Shown: piece by piece, positions 29,441-36,995 of the stretch | Position numbering within the stretch: the first letter of the stretch is position 1 | How the letters are laid out: every line of letters begins with the position of its first letter | Source: Pseudomonadota bacterium | Lineage (GTDB): Archaea > Thermoplasmatota > SW-10-69-26 > JACQPN01 > JAJPHT01 | Length of the DNA: 49,301 bases | Assembly (NCBI GenBank): GCA_021325135.1 | Contig: JAJPHT010000032.1 | Location: 1 to 49,301 of the forward strand | Direction: 5' to 3' | Program-made: the position numbers and the translations under genes | The notes under the pieces: generated by a model | What the model was told of the DNA's origin: nothing | Seen by the model: the letters and a program-made list of their open reading frames with translations, nothing else | Database searches by the model: none

Positions 29441-30364
29441 CTACGGGTACGAGACGGCGCAGGCGCTGGCCGCGTTGCTCCAGAGGCTCTGGACCGCGAA
29501 GGTGCCCGTGCTCAGGACGACGTTCTGCGCGTGCGCGCCGGGGCCCGAGTTCCACGCGCACTTGTCGCCGTTCTCCTGGCCCGCGCTGTCGTACCACGCG
29601 TTGAGCTGCGGGTCGGTGACGGCCTCGGCGTACTCGTGGCCCGCGACGATGCTCACGCCGTCGAGGAGACCGGGCTTGTTGACGTAGCCCAGCCCGCACG
29701 AGAGGCCCATGTCGGGGACGTAGGGGAGGTTCGTGTACGCGATGGGGTGGCCCGCGGGGTCGTTCACGTTGTCCCAGTGCCACGCGCAGTAGCCGTCCGC
29801 CTGGCGCCCGTGGAGGTTGGCGCCGGGCGGGAGGGCGATGACGTAGTCCGCGTTCGCGGAGTAGCCGAAGTGCGCGACGGCCCGCTGCGCTTCGGCCTCG
29901 ATGTTCTGCGGGTAGAAGCTGGCGTCCTCCACCGTGGGGTCGTAGGGGCTGGGGTCGTCCATCCACCACCCCTTGAGCTGGCCCGCGGGGTTCGTGATGC
30001 CGGAGTACTGCGTGTCGACGCCGGCCCACGACGAGCCGCCGACTCCCTGGAGGAAGCTGATGAGGTAGGGCGCCTCGCAGTAGGTGTCGACGTTCACGAG
30101 GCACACGAGCCCGCCCGTGGGCGCGGTCGTGACCGGCGTCCAGCCCCAGAAGACGAGATAGACCTGGGGCGTCGTCTGCACGGGCCCGCCGTGGTTGACC
30201 AGGTTGCCGCCGGTCCTGGGCGCTGCATGGGGCAGGATCGCGTCGCGCGTCGGCATGAGGTGGACGGGGCCTCCCGCGCTGGAGCCCGCCGCGACGTGGG
30301 CGCCTGCCGCGAGCGAGGGAAGGGCGAGAAGGAGGACGAGAAGGGCGTGGACCGCGCGAGCCAT
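29441..30364 (-). CDS. Secreted protein with HExxE motif, EXORDIUM/phosphate-induced-1-like
   Basis: A 307-residue secreted protein. It has a signal peptide (1-23), then TPQVYLVFWGWTPV near residue 70 and, in the C-terminal third, GHEYAEAVTDPQLNAWYDSAGQENGDKCAW (His243). This HExxE-x2-TDPxxxAW-(Y)D...G-E-x-GD-C pattern recalls the EXORDIUM/phosphate-induced-1 group and related bacterial secreted proteins; whether they bind metal or cut peptides is not settled. A TATA-like CCTTATGG near 30390-30397 lies about 27 nt upstream, so its mRNA is probably leaderless. Cysteines in YCEAP, YCAW, SCGLG, KCAW and ACAV may pair. Confidence 0.72.
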   Translation of the reverse strand: MARAVHALLVLLLALPSLAAGAHVAAGSSAGGPVHLMPTRDAILPHAAPRTGGNLVNHGGPVQTTPQVYLVFWGWTPVTTAPTGGLVCLVNVDTYCEAPYLISFLQGVGGSSWAGVDTQYSGITNPAGQLKGWWMDDPSPYDPTVEDASFYPQNIEAEAQRAVAHFGYSANADYVIALPPGANLHGRQADGYCAWHWDNVNDPAGHPIAYTNLPYVPDMGLSCGLGYVNKPGLLDGVSIVAGHEYAEAVTDPQLNAWYDSAGQENGDKCAWNSGPGAHAQNVVLSTGTFAVQSLWSNAASACAVSYP

Positions 30365-30438
30365 TCGGATCGCGGCGGGCACGCCGTGTTAGCCCATAAG
30401 GGCTCAGTTCCCGGGTTTCTGGAGGATTCCTGTGAACG

Positions 30439-31605
30439 TCACAGCGCCAGCATGCGCTCGATGGCGACCTTGCCCCACGCGCGGTCCGCGTCGTCGATCT
30501 GGATGCGGTTGACGACGTTGCCGGCCTGGAGCTCCTCCAGCGTCCAGAGGAGATAGCGCGGGTCGATCTGGCGCATGGCGTTGCAGTCGAGGCAAAGCTC
30601 GCCGCAGAGCTGCATGATGGTCTTGTCGGGGTGCTGCGCGGCGAGGCGCTTCACCATGTGGATCTCGGTGCCGATGGCCAGCGTGCTGCCCGCGGGCTGC
30701 TCGGCGACCCACTTCTCGATGACGGCCGTGGAGCCCCATGCGTCGGCGGCCTGCACGACCTCGCGGCGGCACTCGGGGTGGACGATGATCTTGACGCCGG
30801 GATATTGCTCGCGCATCTCGCGGACGTGGTCGAGCTTGAAGCGCTCGTGGACCTGGCAGAAGCCCTGCCAGAGGATGACCTTGGCGCGCTTGATGTCCGC
30901 CTGCGTGAGACCGCCGCCGTTGCCCTTGGGGTCCCACGGGTTCCACTTGACGATCTCCTCGTCGGGGACGCCCAGCCACGTCGCGGTGTTGAGGCCGAGG
31001 TACTGGTCGGGCGTGAAGAGGACCTTGTCGCCCCGCTCGAAGGCCCACTGCATCGCCTTGATGGAGTTGGCGCTCGTGCACACGATGCCGCCGTTCTCGC
31101 CGGTGAAGGCCTTGAGGTCGGCGTAGCTGTTCATGTACGTGACCGGGATCACGCGCTTGACGTCGGTCCACTCCGCGAGGCGCTCCCACGCGCGCGCGAC
31201 CTGCACCATCTCGCTCATGCCGGCCATGGGGCACGAGGCCTCCATGCTGGGCATGACGACGTTGCGCTGGCCGTCGGTCACGAGGTCGGCCGTCTCGGCC
31301 ATGAAGGTGACGCCCGCGAAGACGATGTGCCTGGCCTTGCTCCTCTTCGCGAAGACGGAGAGCTGGAAGGAGTCGCCCATGGCGTCCGCGAAGCGCGCGA
31401 TCTCGTCGCGCTGGTAGTTGTGGACGAGGAGGCAGAGGTCGTCGCCCAGCGCGCGCTTGGCGGCCAGCGTGCGGCGCGCCACGTCGGCCTCGGAGAGGGT
31501 CTGGTACGCCTCGGGAAGCTCGGCAAGGGCGCTCATGTGGCGCCACAGCGCGGCCTCGTGGCGCGACTGCCGGGCGGCCTGGGTCTCCACGATGGGCAGG
31601 GCCAT
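30439..31605 (-). CDS. nadA: Quinolinate synthase NadA
   Basis: A 388-residue quinolinate synthase, the 4Fe-4S enzyme that condenses iminoaspartate with dihydroxyacetone phosphate in de novo NAD synthesis. The three cluster cysteines fall in EASCPMAG, WQGFCQVHERF and LCGELCLDCNAMR. Other family marks are LLVHNYQRDEI, VTYMNSYADLKAF, SANS, VHPEC and TEIHMV. The length is slightly above the usual 300-370. ATG 31605 (MALPIVETQAARQ) is preferred; a longer frame begins at 31680. A TATA-like TTATAT (minus, near 31637-31642) lies about 35 nt upstream. No nadC is seen. Confidence 0.95.
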   Translation of the reverse strand: MALPIVETQAARQSRHEAALWRHMSALAELPEAYQTLSEADVARRTLAAKRALGDDLCLLVHNYQRDEIARFADAMGDSFQLSVFAKRSKARHIVFAGVTFMAETADLVTDGQRNVVMPSMEASCPMAGMSEMVQVARAWERLAEWTDVKRVIPVTYMNSYADLKAFTGENGGIVCTSANSIKAMQWAFERGDKVLFTPDQYLGLNTATWLGVPDEEIVKWNPWDPKGNGGGLTQADIKRAKVILWQGFCQVHERFKLDHVREMREQYPGVKIIVHPECRREVVQAADAWGSTAVIEKWVAEQPAGSTLAIGTEIHMVKRLAAQHPDKTIMQLCGELCLDCNAMRQIDPRYLLWTLEELQAGNVVNRIQIDDADRAWGKVAIERMLAL

Positions 31606-31683
31606 GCGGGTCAGGTTTGGGGTAGATTTGGCTTGGATATAAGGCGGCCGTTCCCGGCAGGGGTCGCCTGCTTCGCCCAAAGA

Positions 31684-31823
31684 AGCGGCAAGATTTGCCG
31701 CTACCTAGCGGGGGGTTCGGGGGGCGCGGACCCCTGACGTTTTGGTTCTCTGATCCGAGCGCCGAAACGTCAGGGGGCTGCGCCCCCCGAACCCCCCGCT
31801 TTTGGCCGCGCTGCGGCGCGGCC
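31684..31823. repeat. Dispersed palindromic repeat, copy 3, with flanking hairpins
   Basis: The core unit has left arm 31707-31743 and right arm 31765-31800, matching copies 1, 2 and 4 (GGGGGGTTCGGGGGGC, CCCCTGACGTTT). It is flanked by an 8-bp hairpin at 31684-31702 (AGCGGCAA / TTGCCGCT) and a GC hairpin near 31804-31823. This fills most of the 304-bp gap between the nadA start and the small ORF at 31910; no other coding sequence is seen in the gap. Confidence 0.85.
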
Positions 31824-31909
31824 GGACGGCGCGCCCCTAGAACGCCCGCTCTCCAACTTGAGAAGGCGCGTACCCCAACGAGGTTCGTGGGAAGCCGGGA
31901 GGCAGGCGC

Positions 31910-32059
31910 ATGCGCTTCGCCGCGAACCCCACGAGCCTCCCCATGAACGTCCTTTTCCCCGAGGCCTACAAGGCCAGCGCGCGCCGCGCGGCCGTCGAGC
32001 TTGCGGCCTTCGCGGCCGCGATCACGCTCTCGCTGGTCGTCCTCGCCGCCTTCTTCTGA
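31910..32059 (+). CDS. Possible small single-helix membrane protein
   Basis: A possible 49-residue protein (38 if the second ATG at 31943 is used) with a polar N-terminus and one membrane helix (AAVELAAFAAAITLSLVVLAAFF) ending at TGA 32057-32059. Single-helix proteins of this size are common in archaeal genomes. It converges with the zinc-knuckle gene, with two bases between stops. No Shine-Dalgarno is seen. Support is the helix and the fit of the start. Confidence 0.45.
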   Translation: MRFAANPTSLPMNVLFPEAYKASARRAAVELAAFAAAITLSLVVLAAFF

Positions 32060-32061
32060 GA

Positions 32062-32211
32062 TCAGGGTCCGACCGCGTCGCGCACGAAGCGGCGCGGCAC
32101 CGCCTTCCCGCAGCGCGGGCAGGGCACGTCGTCCAGGAGCGTCTTGTACTGCTCCAGCATCATGCGCGGCAGCGGCTCGCCGCACCACGGGCACGGGGGC
32201 GCGTCGGCCAT
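32062..32211 (-). CDS. Small two-zinc-knuckle protein
   Basis: A 49-residue protein with two CPxCG knuckles, PCPWCGEPLP and PCPRCGKAVP, separated by a short helix (MMLEQYKTLLDDV), and a basic tail. It should bind one zinc through the four cysteines. ATG 32211 begins MADAPPCPWCG. It follows the ParB-fold gene by one base on the same strand, so it belongs to that operon. Its role is unknown; such mini zinc ribbons often contact nucleic acids or other proteins. Confidence 0.7.
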   Translation of the reverse strand: MADAPPCPWCGEPLPRMMLEQYKTLLDDVPCPRCGKAVPRRFVRDAVGP

Positions 32212-32212
32212 G

Positions 32213-32629
32213 CTAGGCCTCCGCGGCCTGCGCGCCGCCGCGCAGCGTGGCCAGCGGCACGTCCGCCGGCTCCAGGAGGCGCACGAAGTCGTGCCGCGTC
32301 GTCTTGGGCGGGTAGAGCTTCCCCGCGAGCGCGTGCGCGAGGACCTCGTCCTTGGTGGGCGCGCGCTCGTCCTCGCGCCAGGAGCGCACGGTGATGGACG
32401 CGTCGCGGTAGTCCACGAGCACCGCGGGCACGAGCCTGGCGCCCAGGCGCCGCAGCGCCTCCAGGCGGTGGTGCCCGTCGATGACGGTGCCGGTCTGCGC
32501 GTCCGCGACGACGGCGTAGTCGACACACCCGGTCCGGCGGAAGCGCTCCACCAACTCGGCGACGCGCGACTCGACGTGCTCCTCGTGCGCCTTCAGCCAC
32601 GAGAGGGCGACCAGCGTCGGGCGCGTCAA
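32213..32629 (-). CDS. ParB/sulfiredoxin-fold protein
   Basis: A 138-residue protein with the ParB N-terminal-like motif: DYAVVADAQTGTVIDGHHRLEALRRLGARLVPAVLVDY, in which DGHHR is the nucleotide-binding loop of the fold. Stand-alone members include ParB-like CTPases, SerK-type serine kinases and uncharacterised proteins; the sequence alone does not choose. There is no HTH, so it is not a typical plasmid ParB. The TTG start at 32629 overlaps the stop of the upstream gene as TTGA. It sits between an unknown protein and a zinc knuckle in one operon. Confidence 0.75.
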   Translation of the reverse strand: MTRPTLVALSWLKAHEEHVESRVAELVERFRRTGCVDYAVVADAQTGTVIDGHHRLEALRRLGARLVPAVLVDYRDASITVRSWREDERAPTKDEVLAHALAGKLYPPKTTRHDFVRLLEPADVPLATLRGGAQAAEA

Positions 32630-33225
32630 GGCGCGATCCTCCGCGTCTCGTGGAGGCGCTTGAGGATCGGCGCGGCGCGGTGGGCCTGCGCGAGGCAGAG
32701 GAGGGGCGCGCGGCCGTCGGTGAGGGCGCGGGTGAGCCGCGGCCAGGCGGCCTCGGCGTCCGCCTCCGCGCTCCAGACGTCCTCCTTGGCCAGCGCCGCG
32801 GCGAACGCGGGGCCGAAGGATTTGATATCGACCGCCGGCACGGCCGCGGCGGCCTTGCGCGCGCGGCGGCGGTCGAAGAGGCCCGGCATGTGCGCGGTGG
32901 GCCGCAGGGGGAGGATGGAGGCGCCGCGGTTGCGCGCGACGCGGGCCGCCGCGAGGACGGGGTGCTCGCCGGGGAGCGCGTCCTTGGCGTAGCGCGCGAC
33001 GATCTCGTCGCGGAGCAGCGCGTCGACGAACGAGGGCTCGAAGGCGCCCTTGGGTTTCTCGACGCCTTCGCGGAGGCGCAGCGCGTCGTCGGTGTCGAGG
33101 TCGGCGAGGACGACGGCGGGGTCCAGCGCGGCCATCTCGCGCGCGACGCGGTCCGCCTCGCCGGGGAGGCCGGGCCAGACCGCCAGCACGTGGAGGCGAA
33201 CGCCGCCCAGGTCCACCGTGTCCAT
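32626..33225 (-). CDS. Hypothetical protein, operon head
   Basis: A 199-residue soluble protein starting at ATG 33225. The N-terminal half (VDLGGVRLHVLAVWPGLPGEADRVAREMAALDPAVVLADLDTDD) weakly recalls the start of TraB-type proteins, but their GxxH motif is not there, so I leave it unassigned. The C-terminal half is helical with many Ala/Arg. It overlaps the ParB-fold gene by 4 nt (TTGA). A TATA-like CCTTAAG (minus, near 33250-33256) stands about 27 bp before the ATG, marking it as the first gene of a three-gene unit with leaderless mRNA. Confidence 0.6.
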   Translation of the reverse strand: MDTVDLGGVRLHVLAVWPGLPGEADRVAREMAALDPAVVLADLDTDDALRLREGVEKPKGAFEPSFVDALLRDEIVARYAKDALPGEHPVLAAARVARNRGASILPLRPTAHMPGLFDRRRARKAAAAVPAVDIKSFGPAFAAALAKEDVWSAEADAEAAWPRLTRALTDGRAPLLCLAQAHRAAPILKRLHETRRIAP

Positions 33226-33292
33226 GCGCGGCCATCCCGCCAGGCCGTTCTTAAGGATTCCTTGTAGCGCCGCGCTGCTGCGCCGGCCGCGC

Positions 33293-34405
33293 CTAGCAGA
33301 GGTAGACGGTGATGGTGTCGGTCGCCGTGAGGTTCGTGGAGACGAGCCCGGCGGGGACGGCGACGCCCGGGTAGTGCGCGCCGACGGTGAGCGCCTCCTC
33401 CAGGCACGTCTCGGAGGGGAGCACGTTGGGGACGCGCATCACGGGCGCGACGAGGGCAAAGCCGCCCTCCGCGGCCGTCTTGCCCGCGAAGGCGAGGGGC
33501 GTCGCGTTGTGCCAGGCCAGCTGGTCGTTCCACAGGTCGGAGATCGTGCCGTTCAACGGCTCCAGGTCCACGGGCGCGCCGAGGTCCGTGAGGCGGCCCG
33601 AGGCGTGGACGCGCAGGTCCACGGGTTGCTGGTCGCTGCCCACCAGCGCGTAGTCCCACGGGCCGAGGCTGGAGCAGGTGCCGGCGTGGCACACGTCGAC
33701 GCTGGTGGCGTGGACCTCCAGGTGGTCGGCCGGGGGCGGGAGGGCGGGCGTGACGGTGATCCAGGGCGTGGGGTCGCTGGAGCCCGCGAGGTTCAGCGCG
33801 GTGACGCGGTAGTCCACGGGCACGCCGGGGGGCTGCGTGTCGCCCGCCGAGGTGGTGCCCGCCGTCTCGGCGGCCGCCAGCGACAGGCGCGCGCCGGCGC
33901 GGCGCCACACGAGGTACGAGTCCACGGGGCGAAGCTCGTCGGCGGGGGGCGCGGACCACGAGAGCGCGACCTGGCCCGTGTGGGCGCCGGGGCCTCCGGC
34001 GAGGCCCGAAGGCGCGGCGGGGGGGAGGACGGCGAGCACGGCGCGGGGCTCGCTCTGGGCGAGGACGACGCCCTGCGCCTCGGCGCGGGCGATGACCTGG
34101 TGGTGGCCCGCCGCGATGCCGGGGAGGGTCGCCGAGTACGCGCCGTCGCTGTCCGTGGTGGCCTGGCCCGCGTCCGCGCCGTCGACGACGAGCACGACCG
34201 TCTGCGCGGGCAGCGGCGCGCTGGCGTCGCCGCCGGGGTGAAGCTCGAAGGCGCCGCTCACCATGAACGAGGCGTTGGCCGCGACGCGCGGGGGCGCCCA
34301 CAGCGTCAGCGCGAGGGCGCCCGACGGGGGCAGCGCGGGGAGCGCGGCGGCGCCCAGGGGCGCGAGGAGGAGCGCGGCGAGGACGATCGCGCGGCGGGCG
34401 GCCAT
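33293..34405 (-). CDS. Secreted protein with Ig-like and fibronectin-III-like domains
   Basis: A 370-residue exported protein. After a signal peptide (1-22) come a carboxypeptidase-regulatory/Ig-like domain (about 30-115, VLVVDGADAGQATTDSDGAYSATLPGIAAGHHQVIARA) and a fibronectin-III-like domain (about 125-210, GQVALSWSAPPADELRPVDSYLVWRR). The last part has four cysteines (VCHAGTC, ETCLEE, VYLC) and ends without an anchor. It is likely released or bound to the surface. The TATA-like CTTATGC (minus, 34436-34442) is about 30 nt upstream of ATG 34405. The family beyond these domains is not recognised. Confidence 0.72.
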   Translation of the reverse strand: MAARRAIVLAALLLAPLGAAALPALPPSGALALTLWAPPRVAANASFMVSGAFELHPGGDASAPLPAQTVVLVVDGADAGQATTDSDGAYSATLPGIAAGHHQVIARAEAQGVVLAQSEPRAVLAVLPPAAPSGLAGGPGAHTGQVALSWSAPPADELRPVDSYLVWRRAGARLSLAAAETAGTTSAGDTQPPGVPVDYRVTALNLAGSSDPTPWITVTPALPPPADHLEVHATSVDVCHAGTCSSLGPWDYALVGSDQQPVDLRVHASGRLTDLGAPVDLEPLNGTISDLWNDQLAWHNATPLAFAGKTAAEGGFALVAPVMRVPNVLPSETCLEEALTVGAHYPGVAVPAGLVSTNLTATDTITVYLC

Positions 34406-34484
34406 GGCAACGTGCCCGTCTCGCGATATCTCGCAGCATAAGCGAGAGCTTGACGCCTCGGGGGGTGACGCGGTGCCCCTCGCT

Positions 34485-34649
34485 TCACGTCCACGCGGAG
34501 AGGGGCACCTCGCGGCGGGGGGCGGGGGCGAGGTCGGGGTCCTCGTCGATCCAGGCGTAGGTCTGGCGGCGGGAGGGGACCCCGACGACGCGGGTGGGGA
34601 CGATGCCGAGGTGCAGGTCGCGGAGGGTGGGGGCCGTCTGGGCTTCCAT
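34485..34649 (-). CDS. Possible small protein of unknown function
   Basis: A possible 54-residue protein from ATG 34649 (MEAQTAPTLRDLHLGIVP) to the TGA-type stop at 34485. It has no membrane segment and a mixed composition (VVGVPSRRQTYAWIDEDPD). It is divergent from the CARF-HTH regulator across an AT-rich promoter region, which gives it some credibility. No homolog is recognised, so it could be a chance frame. Confidence 0.4.
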   Translation of the reverse strand: MEAQTAPTLRDLHLGIVPTRVVGVPSRRQTYAWIDEDPDLAPAPRREVPLSAWT

Positions 34650-34683
34650 GGACAGAACGACGCGCGGGGAGGCAATCATTCTG

Positions 34684-34715
34684 TTCACGTGCAAAATGTG
34701 AAAACTATTTGTCCG
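34684..34715. promoter_or_regulatory. AT-rich promoter with TTCAC-N9-GTGAA dyad
   Basis: TTCAC at 34684-34688 and GTGAA at 34698-34702 form an inverted repeat with a 9-bp spacer (dyad TTCACGTGCAAAATGTGAA). It overlaps the AT-rich block AAAACTATTT (34701-34710), which is about 27-35 nt before the GTG of the CARF-HTH regulator, the place for its TATA box. The region stands out in a GC-rich background. An autoregulatory site is likely; that is inference. Confidence 0.5.
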
Positions 34716-34735
34716 CTGAACAGCGTTGATGGAGT

Positions 34736-35476
34736 GTGATCCGTGACCTGCGCATCCACGTCGCCGGCCAGGGCTACGAGGCGAGGCGCATCGTGGACCC
34801 GGCCCTCCAGATGAAGGCCGACCGCGTCCACCTCCTGACGGACCCGCCCAACAAGCGCCTGCGGCAGTACCACGACCGCGTCGTGCAGCGGCTCCGCGAA
34901 GGGGGCGTCGAGGTGGAGGTGCGCCACTGCGAGGTGTGGGACCCCAACGCTGTCGTGGGCGAGATGGGCCGCATCGCCGAGGCCGAGCGGGGCAACCACC
35001 TCTACGTGAACCTCGGCACGGGCCCCAAGACGTGCGCCATCGCCGGCACGCTGGGCGCCATGCTCTGGGGGTTCGAGGCCTACTATCCCAAGGTGGACTA
35101 CAACGTGGAGGAGGCGACGCTGGAGCTTCCTGGCGACTACCCCGTCTCGGGCGTGACGTCCATCCCGACGTTCCACCTGGACCCGCCGGGGGGCGACGTG
35201 CTGGCGCTCCTGGAGATGCTTGGCGAGAAGCGGGGCCGCCCCGCGCGCAAGAAGGAGCTGGTGGAGCGCCTGCGCGAGCGCCGCTTCCTGGGCGAAGGCT
35301 CCCGCAGCGCGCAGGCCGAGCAGAACGTCGCGGACCGCGTGCTGAAGCGCGCCCAGGAGTGGGGCTTCGTGGACAGCGAAGGAGAAGGGAGGAAGCGCCG
35401 CCTGAGGCTCAACCCGCGCGGCGAGGCGGGGCGGAAGATGTTCGCGCACCTTCCGACGCAGAAGGTTGACGAATAA
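34736..35476 (+). CDS. CARF-domain winged-helix regulator (HFX_2341/DUF6293-like)
   Basis: A 246-residue regulator. The N-terminal CARF-like Rossmann domain starts RIHVAGQGYEARRIVDPALQMKADRVHLLTD and carries HLYVNLGTGPKTCAIAGTLGAML, the nucleotide-binding loop equivalent of Csa3/Csx1 proteins. The C-terminal domain (about 155-246) is a winged helix (LALLEMLGEKRGRPARKKELVERLRERRF). This is the HFX_2341 type known from haloarchaea. CARF domains bind cyclic oligoadenylates or similar nucleotides, but no CRISPR genes or arrays are nearby. GTG 34736 is chosen; GTG 34734 is out of frame. A palindromic dyad lies in its promoter. Confidence 0.88.
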   Translation: MIRDLRIHVAGQGYEARRIVDPALQMKADRVHLLTDPPNKRLRQYHDRVVQRLREGGVEVEVRHCEVWDPNAVVGEMGRIAEAERGNHLYVNLGTGPKTCAIAGTLGAMLWGFEAYYPKVDYNVEEATLELPGDYPVSGVTSIPTFHLDPPGGDVLALLEMLGEKRGRPARKKELVERLRERRFLGEGSRSAQAEQNVADRVLKRAQEWGFVDSEGEGRKRRLRLNPRGEAGRKMFAHLPTQKVDE

Positions 35477-35482
35477 GAGAAA

Positions 35483-35597
35483 CGGCGGCGCCGCAGCGCC
35501 GCCAAAAGCGGGGGGTTCGGGGGGCGCAGCCCCCTGACGTGAAGGAACGTCGAGCGGACGACCGAGACGTCAGGGGGCGAGCCCCTGGAACCCCCTT
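35483..35597. repeat. Dispersed palindromic repeat, copy 4
   Basis: A short hairpin (35483-35503, as in copy 2) is followed by left arm 35507-35540 and right arm 35567-35597 with a 26-bp centre (35541-35566). The centre matches the reverse complement of that in copy 1 with only a few differences, including the shared word GAAGGAACGTCGAGC. It sits between the CARF regulator and the small minus-strand ORF, and its right arm reaches that ORF's stop codon. Confidence 0.85.
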
Positions 35598-35733
35598 AGC
35601 GCGTGTCGTACCGATCCTCGAGGATGGCCCGGACCGGCCCGCTCAGATCGCGCGGGAGCTGGCCGTAGACCTGCTCGTGCTTGATCGCCCGCTCAAGCTC
35701 CAGAATGGTGACGTCGTAGGACCGCAAGACCAT
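35596..35733 (-). CDS. Small conserved-looking protein of 45 residues
   Basis: A 45-residue frame from ATG 35733 to TAA (35596-35598), with amino acid content typical of a real helical protein (VTILELERAIKHEQVYGQLP, then DLSGPVRAILEDRYDTR). A GGTGAG stretch lies three bases before the ATG and a GATATGC TATA-like element is about 30 bp upstream on the same strand. No family is recognised. The final codons lie at the edge of repeat copy 4. Confidence 0.5.
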   Translation of the reverse strand: MVLRSYDVTILELERAIKHEQVYGQLPRDLSGPVRAILEDRYDTR

Positions 35734-35826
35734 CGCCTCACCGACCTACGGCTGGGGGGTGCATATCTCCGCGCACGCTTGCCTCCGGCAGGCCGTATGG
35801 GTCTACGGATCAGGGCTTGATCTGGC

Positions 35827-36093
35827 CTACTTCGCGGCGCGGGCCACGGTCTCGAGGCCGCTGATGATGTTCCAGATCATGGTGCGGCCGTGGAGGGGGA
35901 TGTTGGGGTCGTTGGCGAGCTCGTCGAGCACGCTCACGGCGCTGGCGATGCGGACGTCCAGCGCCTCGCCCTTGTTGAGGAGGTGCTTCTTGGCGCTGTC
36001 GGCGCCGCGGCGGATGTTGCGGGGCACGCTGGTGTCGTCGATGAGCTGGTCCATGACGCTCGCCAGTTGCTGGAGACGGTCATCCGCGGCCAT
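35827..36093 (-). CDS. UPF0147 family protein
   Basis: An 88-residue helical protein of the archaeal UPF0147 family: LASVMDQLIDDTSVPRNIRRGADSAKKHLLNKGEALDVRIASAVSVLDELANDPNIPLHGRTMIWNIISGLE. These short alpha-helical repeat proteins are widespread in archaea; their role is not established. The start ATG 36093 follows a strong Shine-Dalgarno (GGAGGT, eight bases away), and a TATA-like CTTATGTA (minus, 36167-36174) sits further upstream, so this gene has a leader of about 50 nt, unlike most here. Confidence 0.93.
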   Translation of the reverse strand: MAADDRLQQLASVMDQLIDDTSVPRNIRRGADSAKKHLLNKGEALDVRIASAVSVLDELANDPNIPLHGRTMIWNIISGLETVARAAK

Positions 36094-36305
36094 GGTTCGA
36101 GACCTCCTCGTGGGAGAAAAGCCCGGGACTCCGCCCGGGGGCTGGAGCGCGCAAAGGGCTTCTCCTACATAAGGATTCGGACCCCTTGGCGGGGCCCTTG
36201 ATGGCTGAAGGGTCAGTCGGCGCGCCGATATAGCTTGTGGTGCGAGGTGCGGATGAGACGCGGGCCGCGAAAGGCTCATCTGGCAGGGGCGGCTCGAAGC
36301 CCCCC

Positions 36306-36995
36306 ATGGCCCTGCGCCTGACCGAGATCTTCCACTCGATCCAGGGCGAGGGCTCCACCGTCGGGCTCCCCACCACGTTCGTGCGCCTCACTGGGTGCAG
36401 CCTGCGCTGCTCGTGGTGCGACACGACGTACAGCTTCACCGGCGGCGAGGACTGGACCGTCGACCAGGTCATGGAGCGCCTGGCGCCCATCCGCACGCGC
36501 CGCGTCTGCGTCACGGGCGGCGAGCCCCTGGACCAGCACGACGAGGCCATCGCCCTCATGGACCGCCTGCTGGGGGAGGGCTACTTCGTGGTGCTGGAGA
36601 CCAGCGGCAGCATCGACGTGTCGCGCGCCGACAAGCTGGCGCCCCGCGAGATGCTCCAGCTCAGCGTGGACGTGAAGTGCCCCGCGAGCAACATGCAGAA
36701 GCGCAACCACCTGGAGAACCTCGCGCTCCTGAAGCCCCACGACCAGCTGAAGTTCGTGCTCAGCGACCGGCGCGACTACGACTTCGCCAGAGAGGTCCTC
36801 GCGAAGCGCCCCACGAAGGCCCAGGTCCTCTTCCAGCCCATGTGGCCCAGCCCCAACCCGGTGACGGAGACCAAGGTGGTGGGCGACGTCGCCACCATGC
36901 GCAACGTCGCGGAGTGGGTCCTCGCCGACGGCCTCGACGTGCGCGTCGGCACCCAGATGCACAAGGTCATCTGGGGCCACGAGAAGGGGCGCTGA
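36306..36995 (+). CDS. queE: QueE, 7-carboxy-7-deazaguanine synthase (radical SAM)
   Basis: A 229-residue radical-SAM enzyme that turns 6-carboxytetrahydropterin into 7-carboxy-7-deazaguanine, upstream of preQ0 and archaeosine. The cluster motif is CSLRCSWCD (CxxxCxxC), preceded by SIQGEGSTVGLPTTFVRLTG as in QueE; VTGGEPL and LETSGSIDV bind SAM and substrate. The length is that of compact archaeal/bacterial QueE. ATG 36306 is chosen; the frame extends 23 codons upstream to GTG 36237 without homology. A TATA-like GATATAG (36227-36233) lies upstream. The 3' end is duplicated 103 bp downstream around two palindromes. Confidence 0.93.
   Translation: MALRLTEIFHSIQGEGSTVGLPTTFVRLTGCSLRCSWCDTTYSFTGGEDWTVDQVMERLAPIRTRRVCVTGGEPLDQHDEAIALMDRLLGEGYFVVLETSGSIDVSRADKLAPREMLQLSVDVKCPASNMQKRNHLENLALLKPHDQLKFVLSDRRDYDFAREVLAKRPTKAQVLFQPMWPSPNPVTETKVVGDVATMRNVAEWVLADGLDVRVGTQMHKVIWGHEKGR

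Noticed and set aside
32213..32629. Plasmid or chromosome partition ParB
   Set aside because: Only the nucleotide-binding-type domain is present, without HTH, ParA neighbour or parS-like repeats.
32626..33225. TraB-family assignment
   Set aside because: Only a loose likeness of the first 45 residues; the conserved GxxH and Arg motifs are absent.
32160..34439. A 759-codon minus-strand open frame
   Set aside because: Crosses four better-supported genes out of frame and shows only Arg/Ala/Pro-rich sequence.
19341..35597. The dispersed repeats as a CRISPR array
   Set aside because: Copies are kilobases apart, palindromic over their whole length and lack regular spacers; no cas genes are present.
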